Below, in pieces: positions 53,656-62,199 of a stretch of 64,000 nt of DNA (its first letter is position 1; each line of letters starts with the position of its first letter). This DNA is from Magnetospirillum sp902729445 (GTDB taxonomy: Bacteria > Pseudomonadota > Alphaproteobacteria > Rhodospirillales > Magnetospirillaceae). The position numbers were made by a program, and so were the translations under genes. The stretch covers positions 62,001 through 126,000 of the forward strand of contig NZ_CACVCE010000072.1 in NCBI RefSeq assembly GCF_902729445.1, given 5' to 3'. The notes under the pieces were generated by a model. The model had not been told where the DNA came from, made no database searches, and was given only the letters and a program-made list of their open reading frames with translations.

Positions 53656-53684
53656 TTGCAATCGCCGTTCGGCCCTGCTACAAC
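53656..53684 (+). promoter_or_regulatory. putative ahcY promoter
   Basis: TTGCAA (53656-53661) and TACAAC (53679-53684) are separated by exactly 17 bp, about 40 bp upstream of the ahcY ATG. The 16-bp palindrome lies directly upstream of the -35. Confidence 0.55.
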
Positions 53685-53723
53685 GCCGTCCAGTCACACT
53701 CCCGCTGGAAGGGTCGTTTTCCC

Positions 53724-55115
53724 ATGACCGATTACGTCGTCGCCGACATCGCTTTGGCCGATTGGGGCCGCAAGGAACTGGACATCGCCGAGAGCGAGAT
53801 GCCCGGCCTGATGGCCACCCGCGCCGAATTCGGCCCCAGCCAGCCGCTGAAGGGCGCCCGCATCGCCGGTTCCCTGCACATGACCATTCAGACCGGCGTG
53901 CTGATCGAGACCCTGAAGGCCCTGGGCGCCGACGTGCGCTGGGCGTCTTGCAACATCTTCTCGACCCAGGACCATGCCGCCGCCGCCATCGCCGCCGCCG
54001 GCACCCCGGTCTTCGCCATCAAGGGCGAGAGCCTGGAAGAATATTGGGACTACACCCACCGCATCTTCGACTGGGCCGATGGCGGCTGCCCCAACATGAT
54101 CCTGGATGATGGCGGCGACGCCACGCTGCTGATCCATCTGGGCATGCGGGCGGAAAAGGACCTGTCGGTCCTGGCCAACCCCACCTGCGAGGAAGAGGAA
54201 GTCCTGTTCGCCTCCATCAAGAAGAAGCTGGAAACCGACAAGACCTGGTATTCCCGCAACGGCGCCGCCATCCGCGGCGTGACCGAGGAAACCACCACCG
54301 GCGTCCATCGTCTGTACGAGATGGAGAAGAAGGGCACCCTGCTGTGGCCGGCCATCAACGTCAACGATTCGGTGACCAAGTCGAAGTTCGACAACAAGTA
54401 TGGCTGCCGTGAAAGCCTGGTCGACGGCATCCGCCGCGCCACCGACGTCATGCTGGCCGGCAAGGTCGCCGTGGTCGCCGGCTTCGGCGATGTCGGCAAG
54501 GGCTCGGCCGAAAGCCTGGCCAGCCAGGGCTGCCGCGTCATCGTCACCGAGATCGACCCGATCTGCGCCCTGCAGGCCTGCATGGAAGGCTATGAGGTCC
54601 TGACCATGGAAGAGGCCGCGCCCCGCGGCGACATCTTCGTCACCACCACCGGCAATGTCGACGTCATCACCGTCGATCACATGCGGGCGATGAAGGACCG
54701 GGCCATCGTCTGCAACATCGGCCACTTCGACAGCGAGATCCAGGTCGCCGGCCTGAAGAACTTCCAGTGGACCAACATCAAGCCGCAGGTCGACGAGATC
54801 AAGTTCCCCGGCGGCAACCGCATCTTGCTGCTGGCCGAGGGCCGTCTGGTCAATCTGGGCTGCGCCACCGGCCATCCCAGCTTCGTGATGAGCGCCAGCT
54901 TCACCAACCAGGTGCTGGCCCAGATGGACATCTTCTGCAATCCCGGCAAGTACGAGAAGAAGGTCTATGTGCTGCCCAAGCATCTGGACGAGAAGGTCGC
55001 AGCATTGCACCTGGCCAAGCTGGGCGCCACGCTGACCAAGCTGAACGCCAAGCAGTCCGAGTATATCGGCGTCGCGGTCGAAGGCCCGTTCAAGCCCGAC
55101 ACCTACCGCTACTAA
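53724..55115 (+). CDS. ahcY: adenosylhomocysteinase
   Basis: Hydrolyses S-adenosylhomocysteine to homocysteine and adenosine, removing the inhibitor of methyl transfer. The 463-residue protein begins YVVADIALADWGRKELDIAE. It has LHMTIQTGVLIETL, WASCNIFSTQDHAAAA, the NAD-binding GFGDVGKGSAESL and the C-terminal KPDTYRY, all diagnostic. The ~40-residue insert around residues 150-190 is typical of bacterial forms. It has its own promoter and an operator-like palindrome, though it follows ptsI by only 87 bp, and ends at a strong terminator. Confidence 0.98.
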   Translation: MTDYVVADIALADWGRKELDIAESEMPGLMATRAEFGPSQPLKGARIAGSLHMTIQTGVLIETLKALGADVRWASCNIFSTQDHAAAAIAAAGTPVFAIKGESLEEYWDYTHRIFDWADGGCPNMILDDGGDATLLIHLGMRAEKDLSVLANPTCEEEEVLFASIKKKLETDKTWYSRNGAAIRGVTEETTTGVHRLYEMEKKGTLLWPAINVNDSVTKSKFDNKYGCRESLVDGIRRATDVMLAGKVAVVAGFGDVGKGSAESLASQGCRVIVTEIDPICALQACMEGYEVLTMEEAAPRGDIFVTTTGNVDVITVDHMRAMKDRAIVCNIGHFDSEIQVAGLKNFQWTNIKPQVDEIKFPGGNRILLLAEGRLVNLGCATGHPSFVMSASFTNQVLAQMDIFCNPGKYEKKVYVLPKHLDEKVAALHLAKLGATLTKLNAKQSEYIGVAVEGPFKPDTYRY

Positions 55116-55132
55116 GTTCGGCTGATGTGAAG

Positions 55133-55164
55133 AAGCCCCCCGGTCACCGCCGGGGGGCTTTTCT
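55133..55164 (+). terminator. terminator of ahcY
   Basis: AAGCCCCCCGG (from 55133) pairs with CCGGGGGGCTT (55150-55160) around a short loop and continues into TTCTT. It is 17 bp past the ahcY stop. Confidence 0.85.
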
Positions 55165-55214
55165 TATGACCGGCCGGTGCCTAGGTTAAGAGGTGGGCAG
55201 GATGGGAGACGCGG

Positions 55215-55712
55215 ATGGCTGCCGCACTGGAAATCGGGACGAGTAGCCGGCTGACCTGGCTTCTCGAGACGGCGTTGCGGCGGGTGCGCGCCGTTCCCGG
55301 CGGCGATTGCCTGGTCCGTGCGGCGGTGGTGGGATACCATCCGCCGACCGAAACGGTGTGGTCGGCAGCCTTCGCCGGCCGTGCCTGCCCCTATCTCGAC
55401 CGCCTGGACCTGCCGCTGTCCGACCTGCCCGGACTGGACCTTGGCACCCGCAGCGGTCGGTACCGGATCATCCACGACATCGCCCAGGTCGGCGACAGCC
55501 GCGCCCGCCATGTCCAGGCCTTGCTGGAGGCCGGCATCCGCTCCAGCCTGACCGCCGCCGTGCCGGGCTTGCACGAGGTCGGCGGCTTCCTTTTCCTGAA
55601 TGCCGAGCAGCCGGGCGCCTTCACCCCCGACCTGCAGGCGGCCATCCGCCCACGTCTGGACGAGACCCTGACCCTGGTGCGCCGCGAACTGAACCGACCG
55701 ATCACGAAGTAA
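55215..55712 (+). CDS. small GAF-domain-like protein, paralogue 3
   Basis: A 165-residue protein of the same family as the two genes near 1.5-2.5 kb. Shared motifs are SRLTWLLETALRRVR, YRIIHDI, AGIRSSLTAAVPG and VGGFLFLNAEQPGAFT, and the C-terminal LVRRELNR. GGGAGA precedes the ATG. It is closer to paralogue 2 than to paralogue 1 in the IHDI and FLFxN stretches. It stands alone after ahcY and ends at a hairpin. A sensory or partner-binding role is inference. Confidence 0.72.
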   Translation: MAAALEIGTSSRLTWLLETALRRVRAVPGGDCLVRAAVVGYHPPTETVWSAAFAGRACPYLDRLDLPLSDLPGLDLGTRSGRYRIIHDIAQVGDSRARHVQALLEAGIRSSLTAAVPGLHEVGGFLFLNAEQPGAFTPDLQAAIRPRLDETLTLVRRELNRPITK

Positions 55713-55749
55713 TACCGGCCAACCTTTGATGTGACTTGTTGGCCGGTAT
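55712..55749. repeat. inverted repeat after GAF paralogue 3
   Basis: ATACCGGCCAAC (55712-55723) and GTTGGCCGGTAT (55738-55749) are perfect 12-bp arms around a 14-base loop, starting in the stop codon of the GAF gene. There is no T run. A related stem AACCGGCCAA/TTGGCCGGTT lies 62 bp further on at 55811-55834, overlapping the stop of the convergent ATPase gene. Together they occupy the convergent gap. Confidence 0.6.
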
Positions 55750-55821
55750 CCTGCCGCCATTGCGGCGGCGGCCAAGCCCGCGGATGCGGGCGCCCGGCGA
55801 GGGGCGATACAACCGGCCAAT

Positions 55822-58512
55822 TCATTGGCCGGTTGGTATAAACCGCCCGATCGCCTTGCGCGCCTCGTCCAGCACCAGCACCATCGAGGCCACCGCCACC
55901 GCAACCCCCCATTGCAGCGCCGACAGGTCCGAGGTGTGGAAGATCGCCTGGGCCGGCCCCCAATGCACCGCCGCCGCCTGCAGGGCGATCACGCCGGCCA
56001 GGGCGACCCACAATTTGGCATTGGCGAACATCTGCGGGCCCAGCGCCGATTCGTGACCGACCCGGGCGTTGAAGACGTTGAAGAACTGGAACAGGACGAA
56101 GGTGGTGAAGGCCAGGGTGCGGGCCTGGGTCTCGTCGCCCGTGCTTAAGCCCCAGGCGAACACGGCCAAGGTGCCCACCGCCATGGTGGTGCCGTAAAGG
56201 GCCAGCTTCAGCAGCCGGCGCACCGACAAGATCGCCTCGCCCTGGGCCTTGGGCGGTTCCTCCATCAGGCCCGGCCGCGCCGGGTCGAACGACAAGGCCA
56301 AAGCCGGCGGGCCGTCCATGATGATGTTGACCCACAGGATCTGGATCGGATGGAACGGGCTGGCCAGGCCGATGATCGGCGCCGCCAGCACAGTCAGCAA
56401 GGCGCCGATATTGGTCGAGAGCTGGAAGCGCACGAACTTGACGATATTGTCGGTGATGGTGCGTCCCTCGCGCACGGCGCCCACCACCGTCGAGAAATCG
56501 TCGTCGGTCAGCACCATGGTCGCCGCCTCGCGCGTCACGTCCGAGCCGGTGCGGCCCATCGCCACCCCGATATGCGCCGCCTTCAGCGAGGCGGCGTCGT
56601 TGACGCCGTCGCCGGTCATGGCGGCGACATGGCCGCGCGCCCGAAGGGCCTCGACGATGCGGACCTTGTGTTCCGGGGCGACGCGGGCGAACACCGCGAT
56701 ATCGTCGATCCGCCCGGCCAGTTCGGCATCGTCCATGCGGTCCAGTTCGGCCCCGGTCACCACCTCGCCGTCCAGGCCCAAGGCGCGGCCGATGGCCGCC
56801 GCCGTCACCCGGTGGTCGCCGGTGATCATCTTGACGGCAATCCCCGCCGTCCGGCACGCCGCCACCGCCGCCCGCGCACCCGGTCGCGGCGGGTCCAGCA
56901 GGCCGATCAGCGCGGTCAGGGTCAGGTCCCGCGCGGCAGCCAGCGGGTCGGCCAGGGCGGTTTCGTCCACCTCCGCCTCGGCCAGGGCCAGCACCCTCAG
57001 CGCCTTGGCGGCCATCGCCTCGTTCTCGCGCGCCACCTGATCGGCCCGCTCGCGGTCCAGGACATGCTCGCCGCCTTCCAGCCGCACTGCCCGGCACAGG
57101 CCCAGCACCACGTCGGGCGCGCCCTTGACCAGCAGCCGCAGGCCGCCATCGGGCAAGCGGTGCACGCTGACCATGAACTTGCGCGCCGAATCGAACGGCA
57201 CTTCCGCCAGGCGCGGCCAATCCTGAAGGGCATGGGCCTTGTCGGCCAGCACCAGCAGCGCGCCCTCGGTGGCGTCGCCCACCACCATCCGGCCGCCCTG
57301 GCCGTCATCGGCCAGCATTGATTCGGTGCACAGACGGGCGGCGGCCAGATGGGGGGCGAGATCGGGAAGCGGGCCGCCATCGTCGGCCGGGCGCACCGCG
57401 CCCTCGCGGCCATACCCCTCGCCATCGACGACGAAACGCCGGCCGGCGGCCCAGCCGGCCACCGCCGTCATCTGGTTCATGGTCAAGGTGCCGGTCTTGT
57501 CGGAACAGATCACCGTGGTCGAGCCCAGGGTCTCGACCGCCGCCAGCCGCTTGACGATGGCCCCCTTCCGGGCCATGCGCACCATGCCGATGGCCAGCGT
57601 CACCGTCACCACCGCCGGCAGACCCTCGGGGATGGCGGCCACCGCCAGGGCGATGGCGGTCAGCACCAATTGGGCGACCGGCTCGCCGCGCATCAGCCCC
57701 AGCGCCAGATACAAGGCCACCACCAGCCCGGCCAGCAGGGCCAGGCGCCGGCCCAGTTGGTCCAGGCGCTGTTGCAAGGGGGTGGTTTCGTCGCCGGCCG
57801 CCTGCAGCATGCCGGCGATGCGGCCCATTTCGGTCGCGGCCCCGGTGGCGGCCACCACCATCTCGCCGCGCCCGCGGGTGACCACACTGTTCATGTGGGC
57901 CAGGTTGGTGCGCTCGGCCAGGGGCAGATCGTGGTCGGACAGCGCATCCAATTGCTTGGCCACCGCCAGCGATTCGCCGGTCAGCGAGGATTCATCGATT
58001 TCCAGTTGATGGGCCACCGCCAGCCGGCCGTCGGCGGGGATGCGGTCGCCGGCTTCCAGCAGCACCACGTCGCCGGGCACCAGCTGGGCGGCCGGCACCT
58101 CCTGCTTGGTGCCGTCGCGCCGCACCCGGCACAGGGCCGGCAGCATCGCCTTCAAGGCGTCCAGAGCCTTCTCGGCGCGGAATTCCTGATAAAACCCCAG
58201 GGCGCCGTTGAACAGGATCACCCCGAAGATCACCAGCATGTCGGTGGTGTCGCCGACGAAGCCGGCCAGCGCACCGGCCACCAGCAGCACCAGCACCAGC
58301 AGGCTGGTGAACTGGCTGACCACCATTTTCCACAGCGGCCGGGGCGGCGGCTCGGGCAGCCGGTTGGCGCCGAAGCGGTCCAGCCGGGCTTGCGCCTCGG
58401 GCGCCGACAGTCCGGCCCCGATGTCGGCATCCAGGCGCAGGCAGGCATCCTGTACGGACAGGACGTGCCAGGGCTGGCGACGGTCGCCGGATGGGGAAAT
58501 CCTTGGGCTCAT
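55822..58512 (-). CDS. P-type cation-transporting ATPase (P2 type, calcium-like)
   Basis: An 896-residue membrane ATPase. It has the cation-ATPase N-terminal domain, LEIDESSLTGES (actuator domain), the PEGLPAVVTVTLA ion-binding helix and phospho-Asp338 in CSDKTGTLT. It also has KGAPDVVLGLC in the nucleotide domain, MITGDH and MTGDGVNDAASLKAAHIGVAMG, and the C-terminal helices ILWVNIIMDGPPALALSFDP. These place it with the SERCA/PMR1-like bacterial P2 group that exports Ca2+ or Mn2+. Specificity is not settled by sequence. The stop codon lies inside a hairpin. Confidence 0.9.
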   Translation of the reverse strand: MSPRISPSGDRRQPWHVLSVQDACLRLDADIGAGLSAPEAQARLDRFGANRLPEPPPRPLWKMVVSQFTSLLVLVLLVAGALAGFVGDTTDMLVIFGVILFNGALGFYQEFRAEKALDALKAMLPALCRVRRDGTKQEVPAAQLVPGDVVLLEAGDRIPADGRLAVAHQLEIDESSLTGESLAVAKQLDALSDHDLPLAERTNLAHMNSVVTRGRGEMVVAATGAATEMGRIAGMLQAAGDETTPLQQRLDQLGRRLALLAGLVVALYLALGLMRGEPVAQLVLTAIALAVAAIPEGLPAVVTVTLAIGMVRMARKGAIVKRLAAVETLGSTTVICSDKTGTLTMNQMTAVAGWAAGRRFVVDGEGYGREGAVRPADDGGPLPDLAPHLAAARLCTESMLADDGQGGRMVVGDATEGALLVLADKAHALQDWPRLAEVPFDSARKFMVSVHRLPDGGLRLLVKGAPDVVLGLCRAVRLEGGEHVLDRERADQVARENEAMAAKALRVLALAEAEVDETALADPLAAARDLTLTALIGLLDPPRPGARAAVAACRTAGIAVKMITGDHRVTAAAIGRALGLDGEVVTGAELDRMDDAELAGRIDDIAVFARVAPEHKVRIVEALRARGHVAAMTGDGVNDAASLKAAHIGVAMGRTGSDVTREAATMVLTDDDFSTVVGAVREGRTITDNIVKFVRFQLSTNIGALLTVLAAPIIGLASPFHPIQILWVNIIMDGPPALALSFDPARPGLMEEPPKAQGEAILSVRRLLKLALYGTTMAVGTLAVFAWGLSTGDETQARTLAFTTFVLFQFFNVFNARVGHESALGPQMFANAKLWVALAGVIALQAAAVHWGPAQAIFHTSDLSALQWGVAVAVASMVLVLDEARKAIGRFIPTGQ

Positions 58513-58563
58513 CCGACCAAGATAAGCCCATCTCGGGTGGGTTCAACCCGGCAAGAACGCGGG

Positions 58564-59214
58564 TCAGACCTCGGTTTCGTTGAGGCCCATCTGCGAGGCG
58601 GCGACCACCGCCCGCGTGCGGTTGTTGACCCCCAAGGCCTTCAAGATGGCGGTGACGTGCAGCTTGACGGTGCCTTCCGCCAGTTCCAGCGAGCGGGCGA
58701 TTTCCTTGTTCGACTTGCCCTGGCCCAGCAGCGCCAGCACTTCGCGCTGACGCGGAGTCAGGAACGAAATCGCCTGTTCGGTGGCGACCGGGTTGAAGGA
58801 ATCGCTGCCCGACCCCTGCGGCTCGATCAAGGCCGGCGGCAGGTAGACGCCGCCCGACAGCACCAGGCGCAGCGCCGACAGCATCACCCGGCTGGGCGAA
58901 CTTTTGGGAATGAAGCCCTGCGCCCCCATGTTGACCGCCTGCAGAACATGGCGGCGATCGTCGGCGGCCGACAGCACGATGATCGGCGTGCCGGGCAGGA
59001 TCTCCTTGACCTGGCGCAGCCCCTCGGCCCATTCGGCGCCGGGCATGGTGAGGTCGAGCAAGACGAGGTCGAAGTCGGCACCGCCGCGCGCGACGGCGAA
59101 CAGATCGCCATAATCGCAGGCCTCGACGATGGTCAGTTGCTCACCCAATTGCCCCAGGACATGGCGCAAGCCATCCCGAAACAGTTCGTGGTCATCGGCA
59201 ATCAGTATCTTCAT
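58564..59214 (-). CDS. NarL/LuxR-type response regulator
   Basis: A 216-residue two-component response regulator. The receiver starts MKILIADDHELFRDGLRHVL, with the phospho-acceptor Asp in LVLLDLTMPGAEW. The C-terminal HTH has LTPRQREVLALLGQGKSNKEIARSLELAEGTVKLHVTAILKALGVNNRTRAV. ATG 59214 is chosen because it begins the receiver directly. No histidine kinase gene is adjacent (orphan), and it precedes the ATPase gene by 51 bp in the same direction. Target genes are unknown. Confidence 0.9.
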   Translation of the reverse strand: MKILIADDHELFRDGLRHVLGQLGEQLTIVEACDYGDLFAVARGGADFDLVLLDLTMPGAEWAEGLRQVKEILPGTPIIVLSAADDRRHVLQAVNMGAQGFIPKSSPSRVMLSALRLVLSGGVYLPPALIEPQGSGSDSFNPVATEQAISFLTPRQREVLALLGQGKSNKEIARSLELAEGTVKLHVTAILKALGVNNRTRAVVAASQMGLNETEV

Positions 59215-59737
59215 GGCGTCCCCACATGACCGGCATTGGCCACCGAGCACCCCGACCCCCGGCTCATGCGTCAATGTCGGCAACGCTTATCCTCCAATCG
59301 ACGCGGCATGTCCCTACGCAATAGGTTTGTAGGCCTGGCCGTACCTTTGTCCTTATCACGATATATGACCGCCCTTCGCAAAGCAAAGGCCGCTGGTCGG
59401 ACCAATCTTAAGGCCTGCCACCTGACTGGGTAGGGTGATGGTGGACAAGACCATCCGACCCGTTTTCCCAACCGACCCCGCCGCATCGGGTACCGCCCCT
59501 TCACCCCCCAGGGTGGGATGAAGAAAAGGTAATGATTTTTCACGCTTTTCCGGCGGGTTTTGGTGCTTTCTGGACTGGATTCCGCGGGCCTGATGTGCGA
59601 TATGGTTGCCCGTTCGAATTCGGCTGGCGGCACGCCAACGCGCCCCACCCGCAGCCCAGTGGACCGCACCACCGGGACAGCTTGGGGTGGGGTCCTGCCA
59701 CCTGATTCATCCGTATCGTACCGAAGTGGAGGTAACT
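59215..59737. other. 523-bp non-coding region between the LuxR-type regulator and gap
   Basis: No coding frame with a ribosome-binding site or familiar protein was found. It must hold the divergent promoters of the response regulator and of gap. Local dyads are short (CACCC/GGGTG near 59502-59515 and TGGTCGGACCA near 59394-59404), and an AT-rich stretch occurs near 59527-59545. The gap ribosome-binding site GGAGG lies at its right end. I cannot assign a promoter with confidence. Confidence 0.5.
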
Positions 59738-60739
59738 ATGACTGTTCGCGTCGCCATCAACGGCTTCGGCCGCATCGGCCGCATGGTGTTCCGCGCCGTC
59801 GCGAAGGAATTTCCCCAGATCGAGATCGTCGGCATCAACGACCTGCTCGATCCCGAATACCTCGCTTACATGCTGAAGTACGATTCGGTGCATGGCCGCT
59901 TCAACGGCAACATCGAGGTCGACGGCAACATTCTGTCGGTCAACAACAAGCCGGTCCTGCTGTCGGCCGAGCGTGACCCCGCCAACCTGAAGTGGGGCGA
60001 GCTGGACGTCGATGTGGTGATCGAATCGACCGGCCTGTTCCTGGACGCCGCCTCGGCCGAAAAGCATCTGAAGGCCGGCGCCAAGAAGGTGCTGATGAGC
60101 GCGCCCTCGAAGGACGACACCCCGATGTTCGTCTATGGCGTCAACCACACCAAGTATGCCGGGGAAAAGATCGTCTCGGCCGCGTCGTGCACCACCAACT
60201 GCCTGGCCCCGGTGGCCAAGGTGCTGAACGACAATTGGGGTATCAAGCGCGGCCTGATGACCACCGTCCACGCCGCCACCGCCACCCAGAAGACCGTCGA
60301 TGGCCCGTCCTCGAAGGATTGGCGCGGCGGCCGCGGCATCCTGGAAAACATCATCCCCTCCTCGACCGGCGCCGCCAAGGCCGTCGGCAAGGTGCTGCCC
60401 GAGCTGAACAAGAAGCTGACCGGTATGGCCTTCCGCGTGCCGACCTCGGACGTCTCGGTGGTCGACCTGACCGTCGAGCTGAACAAGGACGCCAAGTACG
60501 AGGAAATCTGCGCCGCCATGAAGAAGGCGTCGGAAGGCGAACTGAAGGGCGTGCTGGGCTATACCGAGGACAAGGTGGTCGCCACCGATTTCGTCGGCTG
60601 CAACATGCCGTCGATCTTCGACGCCGATGCCGGCATCGCCCTGGACAGCACCTTCGTCAAGGTCGTCACCTGGTACGACAACGAATACGGCTACACCTGC
60701 AACATGCTGCGGTTCCTGACCCACATCGCCAAGGGCTGA
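59738..60739 (+). CDS. gap: glyceraldehyde-3-phosphate dehydrogenase, type I
   Basis: A 333-residue NAD(P)-dependent enzyme of glycolysis, gluconeogenesis and the Calvin cycle. VAINGFGRIGRMVFRA opens the Rossmann domain, the catalytic Cys151 lies in SAASCTTNCLAP, and WYDNEYGYTCNMLRF closes the protein. GTGGAGG sits just before the ATG. It precedes pgk with an intervening hairpin, a common arrangement. Coenzyme preference is not obvious from the sequence. Confidence 0.97.
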   Translation: MTVRVAINGFGRIGRMVFRAVAKEFPQIEIVGINDLLDPEYLAYMLKYDSVHGRFNGNIEVDGNILSVNNKPVLLSAERDPANLKWGELDVDVVIESTGLFLDAASAEKHLKAGAKKVLMSAPSKDDTPMFVYGVNHTKYAGEKIVSAASCTTNCLAPVAKVLNDNWGIKRGLMTTVHAATATQKTVDGPSSKDWRGGRGILENIIPSSTGAAKAVGKVLPELNKKLTGMAFRVPTSDVSVVDLTVELNKDAKYEEICAAMKKASEGELKGVLGYTEDKVVATDFVGCNMPSIFDADAGIALDSTFVKVVTWYDNEYGYTCNMLRFLTHIAKG

Positions 60740-60755
60740 GCATCTGTCTTCGGGG

Positions 60756-60789
60756 GGGCCGGGCGGCGACTGCCCGCCCGGCCCTTTTT
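60756..60789 (+). terminator. terminator/attenuator between gap and pgk
   Basis: GGGCCGGGCGG (60756-60766) pairs with CCGCCCGGCCC (60774-60784), followed by TTTTT. It lies 16 bp after gap and 30 bp before pgk. It would end most gap transcripts and set a lower level of pgk, unless pgk has its own promoter. Confidence 0.8.
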
Positions 60790-60819
60790 CATTCCAAGAA
60801 TCATCAGGGGGAAAACGCC

Positions 60820-62043
60820 ATGTTCCGCACCATCGATGCGCTGGACGTCAAGGGTAAGCGGGTTCTGGTCCGCGCCGACCTCAACGTGCCGGCCAAGGAC
60901 GGCAAGGTCACCGACACCACCCGTATCGACCGTTCGGCGGCGACGCTGACCGAGCTGGCCGCCAAGGGCGCCAAGGTCATCATCCTGACCCATTTCGGCC
61001 GCCCCAAGGGGGTCGAGGCCAAGTATTCGCAGAAGCTGCTGCTGGAGCCGCTGGCCAAGGCCGTCGGCAAGCCCGTCGCCTGGGCCGACGATTGCATCGG
61101 CCCGGCCGCCGAGGCGGCCATCGCCGCCATGAAGGACGGCGACACCCTGCTGCTGGAAAACGTCCGCTTCCACCCCGAGGAAGAAAAGAACGACCCGGCC
61201 TTCGCCAAGACCCTGGCCGGCCTGGGCGACATCTATGTCAACGACGCCTTCTCGACCGCCCACCGCGCCCATGCCTCGACCGAGGCCTTGGCCCGTCTGC
61301 TGCCCTCTGCCGCCGGCCGCCTGATGCAGGCCGAGCTGGAAGCCCTGGCCAAGGCCCTGGGTTCGCCGGAAAAGCCGGTAGCGGCGGTGGTCGGCGGCGC
61401 CAAGGTGTCGACCAAGCTGGACCTGCTGGGCAATCTGGTGTCGCGCGTCGATTACCTGATCATCGGCGGCGGCATGGCCAACACCTTCCTGTTCGCCCAG
61501 GGCAAGAGCGTCGGCAAGTCCTTGTGTGAAAAGGAAATGGCCGACACCGCCCGCGAGATCATCGAGAAGGCCAAGGCCGCGCACTGCCACATCGTCCTGC
61601 CGGTCGACGTGGTGGTCGCCACCGAATTCGCCGAGAACGCCCCCAACAAGGTGGTCAGCATCAACGCCGTTCCCGACGACATGATGATCCTGGATGCCGG
61701 TCCGGCCTCGGCCGAGGCCATCATCGACCGCATCGGCGGCTGCAAGACGCTGGTGTGGAACGGCCCGATGGGCGCCTTCGAGATCAAGCCGTTCGATGCC
61801 GCCACCAACGCGGTGGCCCAGGCGGCGGCCCAGCGCACCGCCCAGGGCAAGCTTCTGACCGTGGCCGGCGGCGGCGACACCGTGGCCGCCCTGGCGGCGG
61901 CCGGCGTCGAGGACAAGTTCTCGTACGTCTCGACCGCCGGCGGCGCGTTCCTGGAATGGCTGGAAGGCAAGACCCTGCCGGGCGTCGCCGCCCTGGAGAT
62001 CAAGGCCTCGGGCGGCTGCGGCTGCGGTGGCGGCCATTGCTGA
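60820..62043 (+). CDS. pgk: phosphoglycerate kinase
   Basis: A 407-residue enzyme transferring phosphate from 1,3-bisphosphoglycerate to ADP. RVLVRADLNVPAKDGKVTD, LTHFGRPKG and YVNDAFSTAHRAHAST (with Ser for the common Gly) are family motifs, as are VGGAKVSTKL and the C-terminal GGGDTVAALAAAG. The protein ends with an unusual tail, SGGCGCGGGHC, carrying three cysteines and a histidine beyond the normal end. AGGGGGAAAA precedes ATG 60820. The tail is the only odd feature. Confidence 0.96.
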   Translation: MFRTIDALDVKGKRVLVRADLNVPAKDGKVTDTTRIDRSAATLTELAAKGAKVIILTHFGRPKGVEAKYSQKLLLEPLAKAVGKPVAWADDCIGPAAEAAIAAMKDGDTLLLENVRFHPEEEKNDPAFAKTLAGLGDIYVNDAFSTAHRAHASTEALARLLPSAAGRLMQAELEALAKALGSPEKPVAAVVGGAKVSTKLDLLGNLVSRVDYLIIGGGMANTFLFAQGKSVGKSLCEKEMADTAREIIEKAKAAHCHIVLPVDVVVATEFAENAPNKVVSINAVPDDMMILDAGPASAEAIIDRIGGCKTLVWNGPMGAFEIKPFDAATNAVAQAAAQRTAQGKLLTVAGGGDTVAALAAAGVEDKFSYVSTAGGAFLEWLEGKTLPGVAALEIKASGGCGCGGGHC

Positions 62044-62066
62044 TCGGGCTGTCGCTTCCCCCTTTC

Positions 62067-62151
62067 CGTCATGCCCGGGCTTGACCCGGGCATCCATGGT
62101 TCGAAACCGCCTTCGGCAGTATGGACCCTCGGGTCAAGCCCGAGGGTGACG
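62067..62151. repeat. palindromic intergenic repeat, copy 2
   Basis: About 85 bp starting CGTCATGCCCGGGCTTGACC and ending with the complementary block TCGGGTCAAGCCCGAGGGTGA. It consists of two internally dyadic GC-rich stems either side of a 30-base centre, the same design as copies at 35729 and 62825. It lies between pgk and its terminator. Confidence 0.65.
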
Positions 62152-62170
62152 AAGAAAGAGGAAACCAGAA

Positions 62171-62199
62171 ACGGGGCGCCATCTGCGCCCCGTTTTTTT
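62171..62199 (+). terminator. terminator of pgk
   Basis: ACGGGGCGC (62171-62179), loop CATCT, GCGCCCCGT (62185-62193), then TTTTTTT. The T run overlaps the stop codon of the convergent recR gene. Confidence 0.88.
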
